Positions 1 through 9,147 are shown, counted from the first letter of the stretch. The stretch: DNA of 64,000 bases from CAVZLD01 sp963776055 (GCA_963776055.1 CAVZLD010000004.1:372001-436000); one strand, 5' to 3'. A program made the numbers and translations. The notes: generated by a model from the letters alone, not told the origin.

Positions 1-1
1 C

Positions 2-3000
2 TGGGTCGAAATGTATCTGAATTCTAACGGGGGGCCGCTGACTGCTACGGATTACGTCGGAGTGTATGCAATCGGTGAGGTCGTTGAGCAGGGGGACGAC
101 CGCGTGGACGTCGAATCGTTGACCACCGGTGCCGGTGGTTTGCCCGTGGAGGGGGGCTTTGTCTGGAAAAACGACCGCGGAAGTGCGTACGTTGATCCCG
201 AGGATGTGACCTCAGCGCAGCGCAGCTACATCAACAGTTGGATAGATGGTTTGTCGTCCGCTGCGGCCGGTCCAAATGCGCACGATCCGGAGCGGGGCTA
301 TGCAAAATACGCCGACGTGGATTCTTTCATTGACCACAACATTTTGAATCTGTTGGCGATGAATGTGGACGCCTTGCGACTCAGCTCGTTGTATTTCAAA
401 TCGGCCGACGGAAAATTGCAAGCGGGACCAATTTGGGATTTCGACCGTGCGCTGGATTCTACAGATGGCCGCGACAATAACCCACAGACCTGGTACGGGA
501 CGGGAGACTCGACTCGGTATTTCAACGACAGCGATCGAGTCATGTCCTGGTGGCCGGACATGTTCCAGGACCCGGATTTCGTGCAGCGTTACATCGATCG
601 CTGGACCGAATTGCGAAAGAACGAATTCAGCTTGGCAAACCTGAATGCGACGATCGACCGCCATGCCGCTCAATTGGCGGAGGCGGCCCCTCGCGATTAT
701 CAGCGGTGGTCGTCAGCACGCTATGGCAACTTTGCCGGTGAAATACAACACCTCAAGACGTGGCTCCGGCAGCGAGTCGAATGGATTGACTCGCAGTGGC
801 TGGTGACGCCGACGTTTGACGTGGCAACCCCTCAAGTTCCCGTGGGAGCGACCGTGGTACTCGGTGCACCGCAAGGCCAGATCTATTACACGCTCGACGG
901 TTCCGACCCCAGGGGCGAGAATGGGGTGATCCGGTCCGAGGCACATTTGGCTACCGGCCCGATTGCAGTCAATGGGTTCACTCAAATCGTTGCCCGAGTC
1001 TACCGACAGGGCCATGGACCGACGACGCAGGGGTACATCCCGACGGGTGACGATTGGTCTGCCCCCGTTGAGGGTATTTACTACAACGATCCCCCTGCCG
1101 CTCCCGGGAATTTGGCATTCAGCGAAATCCAGTACAACCCGCATCCGCCGTCCGAGTCGGAAGAAGCGGCCGGATTCGACGACGGAGATGATTTCGAGTT
1201 TCTCGAAATCGTAAACACAAGTCCGACCGATGTCGTGCTGACCGGCGCGCGACTGGCGTTCACGGAACGCGATGACGACAGTGAAGGAGTCGCTTTTGAT
1301 TTTTCCAACAGTCCCATTGCGACTCTTGCGCCGGCGGAGCGAATTCTGGTGGTCGAGGACCTGGAGGCCTTTCGATTCCGCTACGGAGATGATCTGCCAG
1401 TGGCCGGACAGTGGCAGGGCGGATTGAGCGACAGTGGCGAGACGATCACGCTGTTGGCCTACGACGGTTCGGTGATTCAGCAGTTCACATACAACGATAA
1501 GGGGAATTGGCCCGCTCGAGCAGACGGGGACGGAAGTTCATTGGAACTGATTGATCCGCGGGAAGAACTCCATGATCTGAAAAACTGGCGCGCAAGCGTG
1601 GACTTCGGCGGCTCACCAGGGCGAGCGGGATTGGAACCGATCGGTGTGGTGATCAATGAAATCCTGGCGCATACCGATCCACCAATGACACCGTCCGATT
1701 CCATTGAATTGCTGAACACCACGGCGGCAGCTGTGGATTTGAGTGGCTGGTATCTGAGCGATTCGGCTCAGCAGCTACGGAAGTTTCAGATTCCCGACGG
1801 AACGATCCTGCGCAGCGGGGCCTACCTTGTCTTCGATGAGGCTGACTTCAATCCGGACCCTGAAAACCCGCAACCGGACGCTTTTGCGTTAAGTAGTGCT
1901 CGCGGTGATGATGTGTGGCTGGTGATTCCCGACGAGAATGGCAGCGTCCAACAGTTTGTTGATGACGTGCACTTTCCGGCGACACCCAACGGAGAATCGA
2001 TGGGACGGGTGCCCAATGGAAAGGGCGAGTTGGCGCCGATGTCGCAGAGGACGCTGGGGACCGACAATGCTTCTCCCCGCGTCGGGCCGATCGTGATCAG
2101 CGAATTGCACTACCATCCGGGCTCTCCGTCAGGCGACGCGCTGGCGGTGGATGCTAGGATTACGGCGGATCACCTGGAGTTTGTGGAGCTCTTCAACCCG
2201 ACGGTGAATCCTGTCGATTTAACGGAGTGGCGGATCCGAGGAGGAATTGACTACGACTTCGATCCGGGAACACAACTTCCCAGCGGCGGAAGACTGGTCG
2301 TAATGTCGTTCAACCCTGCGAAACCAGAGAATGTCAACCGGGTAGCCGCGTTTCGTGTGCACTACCGCATGGATGACTCGGTGACTTTGGTGGGAGGCTA
2401 TTCCGGTCATCTGAGTGATCAAGGCGAAACGATTCAGTTGCAGCGACCCGACGAGCCACCGGCGGAGGATCCGTTGTTCATCCCGCGCCTGCTGGAGGAT
2501 CAGGTCTCTTACGCCACTGCATCTTCATGGCCTGATGCCAACGGAACAGGGCTGTCACTCGTTCGTGTCTCTTCCTTCGCTTTTGGCAGTTTCGCCTCAA
2601 GTTGGCGAACGCTCACACCTACTCCCGGCCGTCATGAAATGGACGGTGATCTGAACGGTGACGGCCAACTCAATACCCTGGATATCGATTTCGTGTCCGA
2701 TGGTATCCGTCGCCAAGACGCCGCTTTCGACTTGGATGGTAACGGGATCATGGACTCACTCGATCTCGACTGGTTCGTGCGATCCGTCCTGCACACAACC
2801 GCAGGTGATGCCAATGTCGATGGGCAGTTCAATTCGACGGACATGGTCCAGGTGTTTCAGGGAGGTGAATACGAAGACAATTCCGACGAGAACTCTGGCT
2901 GGAGCGAAGGAGACTGGAACGGTGATGGCGATTTTGATTCGAGTGATATGGTGATCGCCTTCCAGGCGGGCAGCTATGAAGCATTCAACGCGACGCGGGG

Positions 3001-3382
3001 AGCCGAGATTGCACAAGCCGTTGCGCTGTCGTCCATCGGTCCTGTCCGACACCGAGCATCTTCGCCGGGTGCTTTTGGCTCGGTTGTTGCCGACTCTGTA
3101 CATTGGTTTCGTGAGAATGCACCATTCAGGGCACGCACGCAATTGTCGGATCTGCGGCGGTCCATCGCCTCAGACAATGCGCCTCGCCAGGAAACTTCTC
3201 GGGAGGGTTGCACTCCACAGCGAGCGGATCTCGACGTACGGATCCGAGAACAGATCTTTGCGCAAAGTCGGTGGAAGCACGGCCCAAGCCAAGAGCCTGT
3301 CGAGTCGGCATGGAATGATCCATCTGTCGATGTTGACATGGACTGGTGCGACTCCGCGGAGGACGGCACCGACGAGCGATAG
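2..3382 (+). CDS. CotH kinase / lamin-tail / dockerin-type secreted protein (5' end missing)
   Basis: The reading frame is open at the window edge, so the N-terminus and signal peptide lie upstream; the first Met at base 11 is internal. About 1,126 residues are visible. Order: the C-terminal half of a CotH-kinase-like domain (about 1-270; WDFDRALDS and the surrounding pattern), a chitobiase/FN3-like segment (IYYTLDGSDPR), three lamin-tail-type beta domains beginning near LAFSEIQYNP, VVINEILAH and IVISELHYHP, then four dockerin-like Ca-binding loops (DLNGDGQLNTLD, DLDGNGIMDSLD, DANVDGQFNSTD, DWNGDGDFDSSD). The last 120 residues show no recognisable domain. CotH kinases phosphorylate secreted proteins and lamin-tail domains are common in planctomycete exoproteins. 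The dockerin-like loops suggest surface attachment or Ca-dependent assembly, which is an inference. The next gene faces it (convergent). Confidence 0.85.
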   Translation, partial: WVEMYLNSNGGPLTATDYVGVYAIGEVVEQGDDRVDVESLTTGAGGLPVEGGFVWKNDRGSAYVDPEDVTSAQRSYINSWIDGLSSAAAGPNAHDPERGYAKYADVDSFIDHNILNLLAMNVDALRLSSLYFKSADGKLQAGPIWDFDRALDSTDGRDNNPQTWYGTGDSTRYFNDSDRVMSWWPDMFQDPDFVQRYIDRWTELRKNEFSLANLNATIDRHAAQLAEAAPRDYQRWSSARYGNFAGEIQHLKTWLRQRVEWIDSQWLVTPTFDVATPQVPVGATVVLGAPQGQIYYTLDGSDPRGENGVIRSEAHLATGPIAVNGFTQIVARVYRQGHGPTTQGYIPTGDDWSAPVEGIYYNDPPAAPGNLAFSEIQYNPHPPSESEEAAGFDDGDDFEFLEIVNTSPTDVVLTGARLAFTERDDDSEGVAFDFSNSPIATLAPAERILVVEDLEAFRFRYGDDLPVAGQWQGGLSDSGETITLLAYDGSVIQQFTYNDKGNWPARADGDGSSLELIDPREELHDLKNWRASVDFGGSPGRAGLEPIGVVINEILAHTDPPMTPSDSIELLNTTAAAVDLSGWYLSDSAQQLRKFQIPDGTILRSGAYLVFDEADFNPDPENPQPDAFALSSARGDDVWLVIPDENGSVQQFVDDVHFPATPNGESMGRVPNGKGELAPMSQRTLGTDNASPRVGPIVISELHYHPGSPSGDALAVDARITADHLEFVELFNPTVNPVDLTEWRIRGGIDYDFDPGTQLPSGGRLVVMSFNPAKPENVNRVAAFRVHYRMDDSVTLVGGYSGHLSDQGETIQLQRPDEPPAEDPLFIPRLLEDQVSYATASSWPDANGTGLSLVRVSSFAFGSFASSWRTLTPTPGRHEMDGDLNGDGQLNTLDIDFVSDGIRRQDAAFDLDGNGIMDSLDLDWFVRSVLHTTAGDANVDGQFNSTDMVQVFQGGEYEDNSDENSGWSEGDWNGDGDFDSSDMVIAFQAGSYEAFNATRGAEIAQAVALSSIGPVRHRASSPGAFGSVVADSVHWFRENAPFRARTQLSDLRRSIASDNAPRQETSREGCTPQRADLDVRIREQIFAQSRWKHGPSQEPVESAWNDPSVDVDMDWCDSAEDGTDER

Positions 3383-3599
3383 CAGCCGATCGCAAAGAAA
3401 GGGCGAATGGAAGGTCAAGCCTCAGAATCGGGGTATCCCATCTGGCTCCGCCCAGTGCGACAATGGCACATCGTCGGTAGCTCCGAGACTGGCTTGGTGA
3501 GGGGGACGACGGGACGGGTTAATCAGCTTCCGCACCGGCGAAGCCAGTGGCACACAACCGGAAGTCTGAGCTTTGAAGTTGCACGTTTCGGTCTTTCTC

Positions 3600-3669
3600 A
3601 ACCCGAAGCGTAAGCGAGGGAACACTTTAGAACCGTTGGGACGTGTCTCCCTCGCTGACGCTTCGGGTT
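3600..3669. repeat. Planctomycete interspersed inverted repeat (NPKRQRG/LTRSVSEG type)
   Basis: Two arms, 3600-3621 (AACCCGAAGCGTAAGCGAGG...) and 3648-3669, are reverse complements at 21 of 22 positions around a 26-base loop. Translated, such repeats give peptides like NPKRQRG and ILTRSVSEG, which I recall as recurrent in planctomycete gene predictions. It lies between two convergent genes, where it could act as a bidirectional transcription stop. There is no U-tract, so this is not a canonical intrinsic terminator. The rest of 3383-3744 shows no gene. Confidence 0.75.
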
Positions 3670-3744
3670 AGGATTTCGCGGGCATTCCGCACATCGGAGG
3701 AGGGAAATTCGGAAGTGTGCAACTTCAAAGAGTCTGCGTCCGGA

Positions 3745-5319
3745 TCAAGTGCGATTGGGGCGAGCAACATCGCTTCCGGATTCATCTTCCCTTTTTGATT
3801 GTTCAACAATGATCACCGGCGGTGCCATCTTTTCATCGCCCGCGAGCTCAAGGCGATAGAAGCCATCGGCTGCGTTCGTCGTCGCTTCCTTTCCATCGAC
3901 CGTATGAACGCTGGCGAAATTCCTGGTCGCGGGTACGTCGACGACCGCGGTTCCCGTTCCTGCGTTTGCCCAGATGACCCACACTGTCTCATTCGACGGA
4001 TGCCGAAACGCCGAGACATTGCCGCTGACGACTTGCACTCGTTCGTCTGACAGCATGGGAAACGGGTTCGGCAGCAGACGCACGTATTCACGCACCGCGG
4101 ATTGCTCCAGTCCTTTCGCATCCATCACGGCCACTTTACGAATTCCGCAGGCGAAAGCGCGGGTGAAGAATTGCCACCGCCATGCGGCACGCCGCTCTTG
4201 CGATAACAACCCGAGGAAGTCGAAATTCCCCTCGGTATGCCAGTACTCCTTTTTGCGCGCGTACTCAAAGCCCGCGGAGCGTGACTCCCATTCTTCGAAG
4301 ACACCACGAACGTCCGAAAACGCTTGTCCGATGGTACGGTCTTGCCCTGCGAAGAAGGTGTCGAGACCTTCATAGAGATGAAAGCTGACGACGTCCGTGG
4401 CGGGGCCGATTGAGAACGCAGTTTGCCGTTGTCGGAAGCTTTCGGAGCCGTTCTTGGCGTGTGCGTCAAGAGTCTGCTCCAGCCAGTCGATACCACGCCC
4501 GCCTCCGCCGATTGCTGGCATTACGATGACGGCCTCCGGATCGACGCTCTTGATGCGCGCCGCCGCGAGCGTGCCAAACTCGGCGTAATCGCCGGCTTGG
4601 CCCTTCCAGTTCGTACGGTATGACTCCGGCTCATTATCTAGTTCCCACGCACGCACGCCATAGCTCTGACCCCACCCCTGCTCCGTCGCCAACGTGCCAC
4701 CGGGGCAATATCGTTGAGCCAGCTTTCCGGCAAAATCAGCTAACGCCTCCATGTTGTCGGGGGCTGACCGTCCGGGATTGCGCCGACCGGACCAGGCGGG
4801 CGGTCCCCCGGCGTTGCCACCGACGACGGGCGCCTGCATCAGAATGTTGAGCTTTCGCTGGTGCGCGGCGATCACAAACTGATCGAGTGACTGCCAGGCG
4901 AGGGGAAGGTCAGCACGCAAATCGACCGGAGCATCTGGTTCCATGACGCGCCAATAGACGCACATGAATGTCCAACGTAGCCCCATCATTACTTCCTGAT
5001 CCAGATCTCGGTCTTTGGATGCGCCAAACATCGTGCCGCCTTTGCCGTTCCAACTTCCCGTATGACCGAGATACGGCGAATCGAATCCATCCAAACCACC
5101 ACCAAACGGGCGGCGGCGACTCGCTGGCTCGATCGGATGATCTGCCACCGGGTACTTCTGGGGAATCGCACCCGCAATCAGGATGGCCAGCGACACGACG
5201 AATCCCACGAGTAGGACCGTCAGGCATCCGCAGCCTAACGCTAAGCGGCGGATCCATCGTCCAACAAAGGATCGTGGGGTGCGCGGCTGGTGTGAATTGG
5301 CGTTGTGCGGCAGAGTCAT
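3745..5319 (-). CDS. Membrane-anchored clan GH-A-like glycoside hydrolase
   Basis: 524 residues. An Arg-rich N-terminus is followed by one strong hydrophobic segment (about 28-52, LALGCGCLTVLLVGFVVSLA), which suggests a type II anchor with the catalytic part outside the cytoplasm. The body reads as a TIM-barrel retaining hydrolase: WELDNEPE carries the Asn-Glu-Pro motif of the acid/base residue, and KEYWHTEGNFD carries a Glu in the position expected for the nucleophile. A C-terminal beta region (about 425-510) resembles the accessory sandwich of GH39/GH5-like enzymes. I cannot assign a family or substrate. The gene is intact and stands alone, convergent with the CotH gene. The start is the first Met upstream of the anchor. 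Confidence 0.7.
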   Translation of the reverse strand: MTLPHNANSHQPRTPRSFVGRWIRRLALGCGCLTVLLVGFVVSLAILIAGAIPQKYPVADHPIEPASRRRPFGGGLDGFDSPYLGHTGSWNGKGGTMFGASKDRDLDQEVMMGLRWTFMCVYWRVMEPDAPVDLRADLPLAWQSLDQFVIAAHQRKLNILMQAPVVGGNAGGPPAWSGRRNPGRSAPDNMEALADFAGKLAQRYCPGGTLATEQGWGQSYGVRAWELDNEPESYRTNWKGQAGDYAEFGTLAAARIKSVDPEAVIVMPAIGGGGRGIDWLEQTLDAHAKNGSESFRQRQTAFSIGPATDVVSFHLYEGLDTFFAGQDRTIGQAFSDVRGVFEEWESRSAGFEYARKKEYWHTEGNFDFLGLLSQERRAAWRWQFFTRAFACGIRKVAVMDAKGLEQSAVREYVRLLPNPFPMLSDERVQVVSGNVSAFRHPSNETVWVIWANAGTGTAVVDVPATRNFASVHTVDGKEATTNAADGFYRLELAGDEKMAPPVIIVEQSKREDESGSDVARPNRT

Positions 5320-6013
5320 GGTTGTCGATTTTGGCGGCTCACCGTGAGTACGTGTGTTGTTCCTGCAGAAACTGCCCTACACCGATCTTCGTTATCGGCC
5401 CCTCTGCTTTCCATCGTATCATCGTTGGGAAGCGAGATGGCACTCGGGCCGAGTACCGTCGATGTGCAGGAAGTGTGACCGGATGTGGAGGTAGTCTCTC
5501 GTGCTCGCGGAAGAACCCGAATCGCCAGCGAAGGGGTTGGGCAAGAAGTGCCGATCTGCGCAGAACCAGCTGGGGCCGTGGTCTCGTCTGCTTTCGGAGA
5601 TCGCTCAAACTGCTCTTGCCAGCTCCGCAATTCACTGCCCGATTCCTCCCTGGTCAGGACCCACCTGAGGAGTAATTCGACTTCGCGCAGATCTCACCCC
5701 ATCAACTTACCGGCCCGGTCAACCATGGTTCTGATGTGTGCTCACACTCTGCCGGGCCTTTACGATGTGTGCTGGCCGTCAGATCCGTGTCTTCTTGGCA
5801 ACGAACTCGACGGCATGAGCGATCCTACCGACGTAGCATGCGGCGTTGCCGTGCATGGAGCTCCACGCTCGCCAATGACGTTTGCGGCGGACCCCATGTT
5901 CGGACTCCACAGGCGACCGTTCCCCAAGAAAGGTCCAGAATGGCTCGGCGCAGAGCAGCGTGAGGATGCTCAGAGTAGAGAGATTCGTCTGCGGCGACCA
6001 CTCCCACCGCAAC
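5320..6013. other. Region without a convincing gene
   Basis: Short reading frames exist on both strands but none has a recognisable domain or a clear ribosome binding site. At 5514-5535 there is a degenerate single arm of the interspersed repeat found at 3600 (19 of 22 positions match its consensus). The rest looks like decayed or spacer DNA. Confidence 0.5.
5514..5535 (+). repeat. Degenerate single arm of the interspersed repeat
   Basis: AACCCGAATCGCCAGCGAAG... matches the arm AACCCGAAGCGTCAGCGAGG at 19 of 22 positions. I see no inverted partner nearby, so it is a solo, decayed copy. Confidence 0.5.
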
Positions 6014-6049
6014 AAAAAAAAGACCCTCGTCACAAATAGAGGACGAGGG
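6014..6049 (-). terminator. Intrinsic terminator (minus strand)
   Basis: On the minus strand an 8-bp perfect stem (CCCTCGTC/GACGAGGG, bases 6024-6031 and 6042-6049) with a 10-base loop is followed directly by eight U (the A-run at 6014-6021). This is a textbook Rho-independent terminator. No protein gene ends next to it. Confidence 0.8.
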
Positions 6050-6437
6050 CCAAAGAACTTACCTTGGTGCCCAAGCCATTCGTGCTCGCAAGTCGACCCC
6101 GATTCACTCAAGCAATACCCATTGTGGGCGTATCTCACATCCAAACTGTCATGCGAACAAGACAGGGTGCAGAGTTACAGTAATCGCAGGGTGACACCCG
6201 AGTCGAAATGTAGCGGACGAGCAACTTGAACCCAGGATTGACAGGACGCCCGCCGTAGAAGAATTGAGTCTTCTTCTGCGAAATGGCCCCTGCCTCAGAT
6301 ATGCAAATAAGGTTTACTCTCGAGGAGCCAGATAAGTTCAAGCCCCTCTCACGAACATGTCCGATCGTTTTCCCATAGATGCCCTCCATACAAAGACGAA
6401 AAGCACACAAAAAACGCTGCGGAACTTATCGTTTCCA
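6014..6437 (-). ncRNA. Candidate non-coding RNA of about 420 nt
   Basis: A sigma70-type promoter (6445-6472) and an intrinsic terminator (6014-6049) on the same strand bound a stretch of about 420 nt. The only reading frame of note inside it (6135-6410, up to 91 residues) has no recognisable domain, mixed codon use and no clear Shine-Dalgarno. The size would suit RNase P RNA or tmRNA, but I do not find the RNase P GAAAGUCC core, a tmRNA tRNA-like end or a tag ORF. It could also encode a small protein. Identity unknown. Confidence 0.4.
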
Positions 6438-6444
6438 CACCCCT

Positions 6445-6472
6445 ATTTTAGTTGGATTCCGACGGCGGTCAA
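6445..6472 (-). promoter_or_regulatory. Sigma70-type promoter of the 6.0-6.4 kb unit
   Basis: On the minus strand, TTGACC (bases 6472-6467), a 16-bp spacer and TAAAAT (6450-6445). It points toward the terminator at 6014, giving a predicted transcript of about 420 nt. Confidence 0.5.
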
Positions 6473-6643
6473 TTGCATATTCTCGACCACCTAAGTGGTT
6501 CTTTCTGTGCGGGACGAGCGTGCCACTTCGCCGCCCCCCCCCTCCTCTATTCTGATTTCGCCGGGGCACGCGTCTTGGAAATCGTCATGAAAGAGCCGAA
6601 GTTGGGTCGACCGGCGGAATGCCGAGAACGCAGGGCGGTGTTT

Positions 6644-6976
6644 TTAGGGGCAGCGACCCTTGGAGGATTCCATCTCCTGGACGAGCAACGTGAGGCTCTC
6701 GTGATTGACCTAGATGAAACCTCGCATCATCGTGTCAAAGTCCAGGATGATGTACATCAACATGGCTAGGATCACAGCAAACGTGGTCATCCAGCGACAT
6801 GTATGGCCGCTGAGACTGGCATTGTACGCCGCCACCGCCAACGAGGCCGCCGCGATCAACACGAGCAAGGCCAGCACAGCCGTTGGCAAGAGATCATATG
6901 GAACCTGTCGATCGAGCAGCGAAACTGGCTGCCGTCTGTGTTGGTGACAAGTTTCAGCAACGAAGTCGAGGCGCAA
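6644..6976 (-). pseudogene. Bestrophin-like (DUF4239) membrane protein remnant
   Basis: The minus strand encodes the C-terminal part of a DUF4239-type membrane protein: a first membrane segment around LLPTAVLALLVLIAAASLAV, a second around FAVILAMLMYIILDFD, then MMRGFI, the typical RGFIxVxxxSL tail. The tail is interrupted by an in-frame TAG at 6712-6710 where Gln is expected. Reading on in the same frame gives VNHESLTLLVQEMESS and a natural stop at 6644. Upstream sequence (6977 to about 7150) no longer aligns in one frame, so the N-terminal half is lost or scrambled. The assignment rests on the two-helix pattern and tail motif. Confidence 0.6.
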
Positions 6977-7657
6977 ATCTCAGGCGAGCAGGAGGCACTA
7001 CGGTGAGAAGAGCCGCTAGGGTACTGCGGATTGTGTACGCCGGTCGTCTTCGCCATGGTTTGGCCCGCGGGAGATTTCCTTTCCGTAACGGTCGAAATTC
7101 CGTGACCGAAAGGCAGTTCGATGAATTGCGGTTGCGCTGGGGCGAGCAAGTCATAGCGAGCACTTGAGGGTCGTCAATCGGCGGCTCGTTCGCACCGGAT
7201 TCCTTGGTCAACAACGGCATTCACTGATCGACATCGACGATGGAAGGCTGTTGCCGTGGAGTTCAGTCTGATCGTGGGTAGATCGCGCATGGCTATGTCG
7301 CAGATCTGCGCGGCCTGATGAATGGTACGCCGGGCGCGCCAGACAGCGTTTCGCGCCGCGCTCTCCCAAGAATCCGCCTACGACTCGACCCCACGACCCC
7401 GTAGCGGGCCTGATGAGTCAGTGGGTGCCTGGCGGCCACGGGCGGGCTAGAATGGGGCTGTCCCAGTGCGGGGACCCATCCGGTCACTGTGACGGAAAAC
7501 GATCGGTATGTGCCCGGTCATCCATCACCTCAGTAAGGTTTATTCACTGCGGCGTGGCGAATGGTACTCAGCAGACAACACGAAAACGGGAGATTCCCGG
7601 ATTCTCGTTGGTCGTCCGGGTTCATTAACTGCGCTGCCGTCAGTAGGAGGAAACGAC
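6977..7657. other. Region without a convincing gene
   Basis: The left end (to about 7150) may hold scrambled upstream sequence of the DUF4239 remnant. At 7483-7493 there is a short perfect palindrome, GTCACTGTGAC, about 165 bases before the small gene at 7658. Nothing else is recognised. Confidence 0.4.
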
Positions 7658-7927
7658 ATGACCCCATCGGAAGCTACGTCCGCGCCCGAACCTCCCTCGA
7701 AGGAGGAACTCCGGTTGGCGATGAAGGCTTTTCGCAAACGACTGAAACTGGCTCGCTTGGATGACGAATCCCGGATGGGCTACGGTCCCACGTCTCATGG
7801 TCAGCCCTCCTGCATTGTTGCCATTACGCCGCCTGACCAGTTTTCCAGCGCTGTTTGGCAGGAACTTGCGAGGCAGGGAAAACTCAAACGCGAGAGCGGC
7901 GGACTTTATTCGCTCGTTGAGTCATAG
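7658..7927 (+). CDS. Small conserved planctomycete protein, function unknown
   Basis: 89 residues from the ATG at 7658, chosen because AGGAGG lies 8 bases upstream; the longer upstream reading frame lacks this. The protein is charged and soluble with no signal peptide. It has an acidic N-terminus, a Lys/Arg-rich helix (EELRLAMKAFRKRLKLARL) and a C-terminal part ending in WQELARQGKLKRESGGLYSL, which looks like a small winged-helix-like fold. I recall similar short proteins in other planctomycetes but know of no assigned function. It stands alone. Confidence 0.65.
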   Translation: MTPSEATSAPEPPSKEELRLAMKAFRKRLKLARLDDESRMGYGPTSHGQPSCIVAITPPDQFSSAVWQELARQGKLKRESGGLYSLVES

Positions 7928-8208
7928 TCCGCTACGGCAATCGAATGGCCCGACTTGGGGTAGCCCATGGAGCGGTCGACGCGGTGAAGGCGACGGAGAT
8001 CTTTGCCATTCCGCTGTTCAAACAAGACGATACGTCCCGCGAGAATGCGGTGTAACCAAGCCGACCGAACGGGATGCCGACCCGCCTGATCACCAGATGG
8101 TTTCCAACCGACGAGCTTTGCGTTTTCTGGCGGACGATTCCACAGAAGATAGACTGGCTCGATGTCGCTTTGGAGCCGCTGTTTAAGAGTTCGTCCGCAC
8201 AATTCCAT
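7906..8208 (-). CDS. Hypothetical protein (uncertain)
   Basis: 100 codons on the minus strand with plausible codon use and composition (VYLLWNRPPENAKLVGWKPS, then a basic middle part). It overlaps the end of the small gene at 7658 by 22 bases on the opposite strand. No domain, membrane segment or clear ribosome binding site is seen. It may be a fragment of a longer decayed gene whose upstream part continues in another frame near 8200-8290. Confidence 0.25.
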   Translation of the reverse strand: MELCGRTLKQRLQSDIEPVYLLWNRPPENAKLVGWKPSGDQAGRHPVRSAWLHRILAGRIVLFEQRNGKDLRRLHRVDRSMGYPKSGHSIAVADYDSTSE

Positions 8209-8775
8209 CGAATGCGGATGAAGTACGGACCGGAATGGGCAAACGAATCAGCAGAGGGAGCGTGCGAGTTAGCGCAAAGAACGGGCACAGGCCGCAAGTG
8301 CTGGAGCAGCTGGCCGAGGTCTTTCCGGTCACGTTCAGATTCACTACCGACGTCATCGCCGCGAGGCGTTTTCGATTTTTGCCGGATCCAGAATATCGGG
8401 CACGAGGTGCGGAGGGAAAACGGTCGTACGCCGCTGTAGTATCGGCCGAATCATCGAAATCCGTGGATCGCGAAGTCGAGTCACAAACAGTGCCTTTTAC
8501 GACGCTCTTGTGTTGAGCTCAGGTTTCGCGCAGCCTGGCTTTTGCGAATGATGTCCCGTCGGCTAAGATTGCGTCAATCGCAATGGGGCGCGTTGGTGCG
8601 GCCAGACCGCGTTCGCTAGTGATACAGTTGGCGGGGTCGGGCGACCACCTGTCCGCCCGGGCGAAGACAGAACATTTGTCAATGACTACACCGCAGCGCA
8701 GGACGGCTGAAACGACTTCGCTAGTTCATCCGTAATGCGGTCCGTTCCAGGATTTGTAACCCTTCTGAGGTCGAC
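8209..8775. other. Region without a convincing gene
   Basis: Open frames on the plus strand between 8235 and 8516 have no recognisable content. 8517-8775 is the leader region of mpsC; I see no clear sigma70 promoter in it. Confidence 0.4.
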
Positions 8776-9147
8776 GTGAAAAGTAAACGAGAAATCGAAC
8801 GGGAGATCAGCCAGGCGACAATTCGCTTCGAAAAGGAATTCATGGGCCGCGGGCCGTTGGAGGCGAGATCATACATCATCGATGACATGGTGTTGGTGCG
8901 ATTGAAGAACGTCTTGACGCCAGCAGAGCTGAAACTTACGGAGTCGGAGGAGTCGAAGAGAGGTCGGTACTTGATTAAGCAGGTCAGGCAGGAATTGATC
9001 GAGCAAGGGAGGCCTCTGCTTGACGCCATGATCAAGGGCGTTCTCGCCGTGAATGTCGTCAGCCTGCACACGGACATCAGCGCCAAAACGGGAGAACGCA
9101 TCATCGTCTTTACGCTGGAAAAACGCCCGGAATTCGAAGAGGCATGA
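8776..9147 (+). CDS. mpsC: DUF2294 (MpsC-like) protein
   Basis: 123 residues from a GTG start with GAGG 5 bases upstream. It matches the DUF2294 pattern: N-terminal helix (REIEREISQATIRFEKEFMG), the GRGP turn, a central IDDMVLVRLKNVLTPAE strand-helix unit, and a C-terminal strand of the SxxTDISxxTGE type (LHTDISAKTGERIIVFTLEK). In Staphylococcus aureus MpsC belongs to the MpsABC cation/bicarbonate membrane-potential system, where MpsA and MpsB are homologues of DabB and DabA. The presence of dabB and dabA 640 bases downstream on the same strand supports the same role here. Its own function is unknown; it is soluble. Confidence 0.8.
   Translation: MKSKREIEREISQATIRFEKEFMGRGPLEARSYIIDDMVLVRLKNVLTPAELKLTESEESKRGRYLIKQVRQELIEQGRPLLDAMIKGVLAVNVVSLHTDISAKTGERIIVFTLEKRPEFEEA

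Noticed and set aside
713..1144. Minus-strand frames within the CotH/lamin-tail gene
   Set aside because: Antisense shadows with no motifs or ribosome binding sites.
6180..6260. tRNA-like T-arm (CCTGGGTTCAAG on the minus strand)
   Set aside because: The bases around the GTTCAAG loop do not pair into a 5-bp stem and no acceptor or anticodon arm can be folded.
6014..6437. RNase P RNA or tmRNA
   Set aside because: Length fits, but the conserved core sequences and the tRNA-like end of tmRNA are missing.
7483..7493. GTCACTGTGAC as a CRP-type operator
   Set aside because: Only 11 bases, spacing unlike the CRP consensus TGTGA-N6-TCACA, and far from the next start codon.
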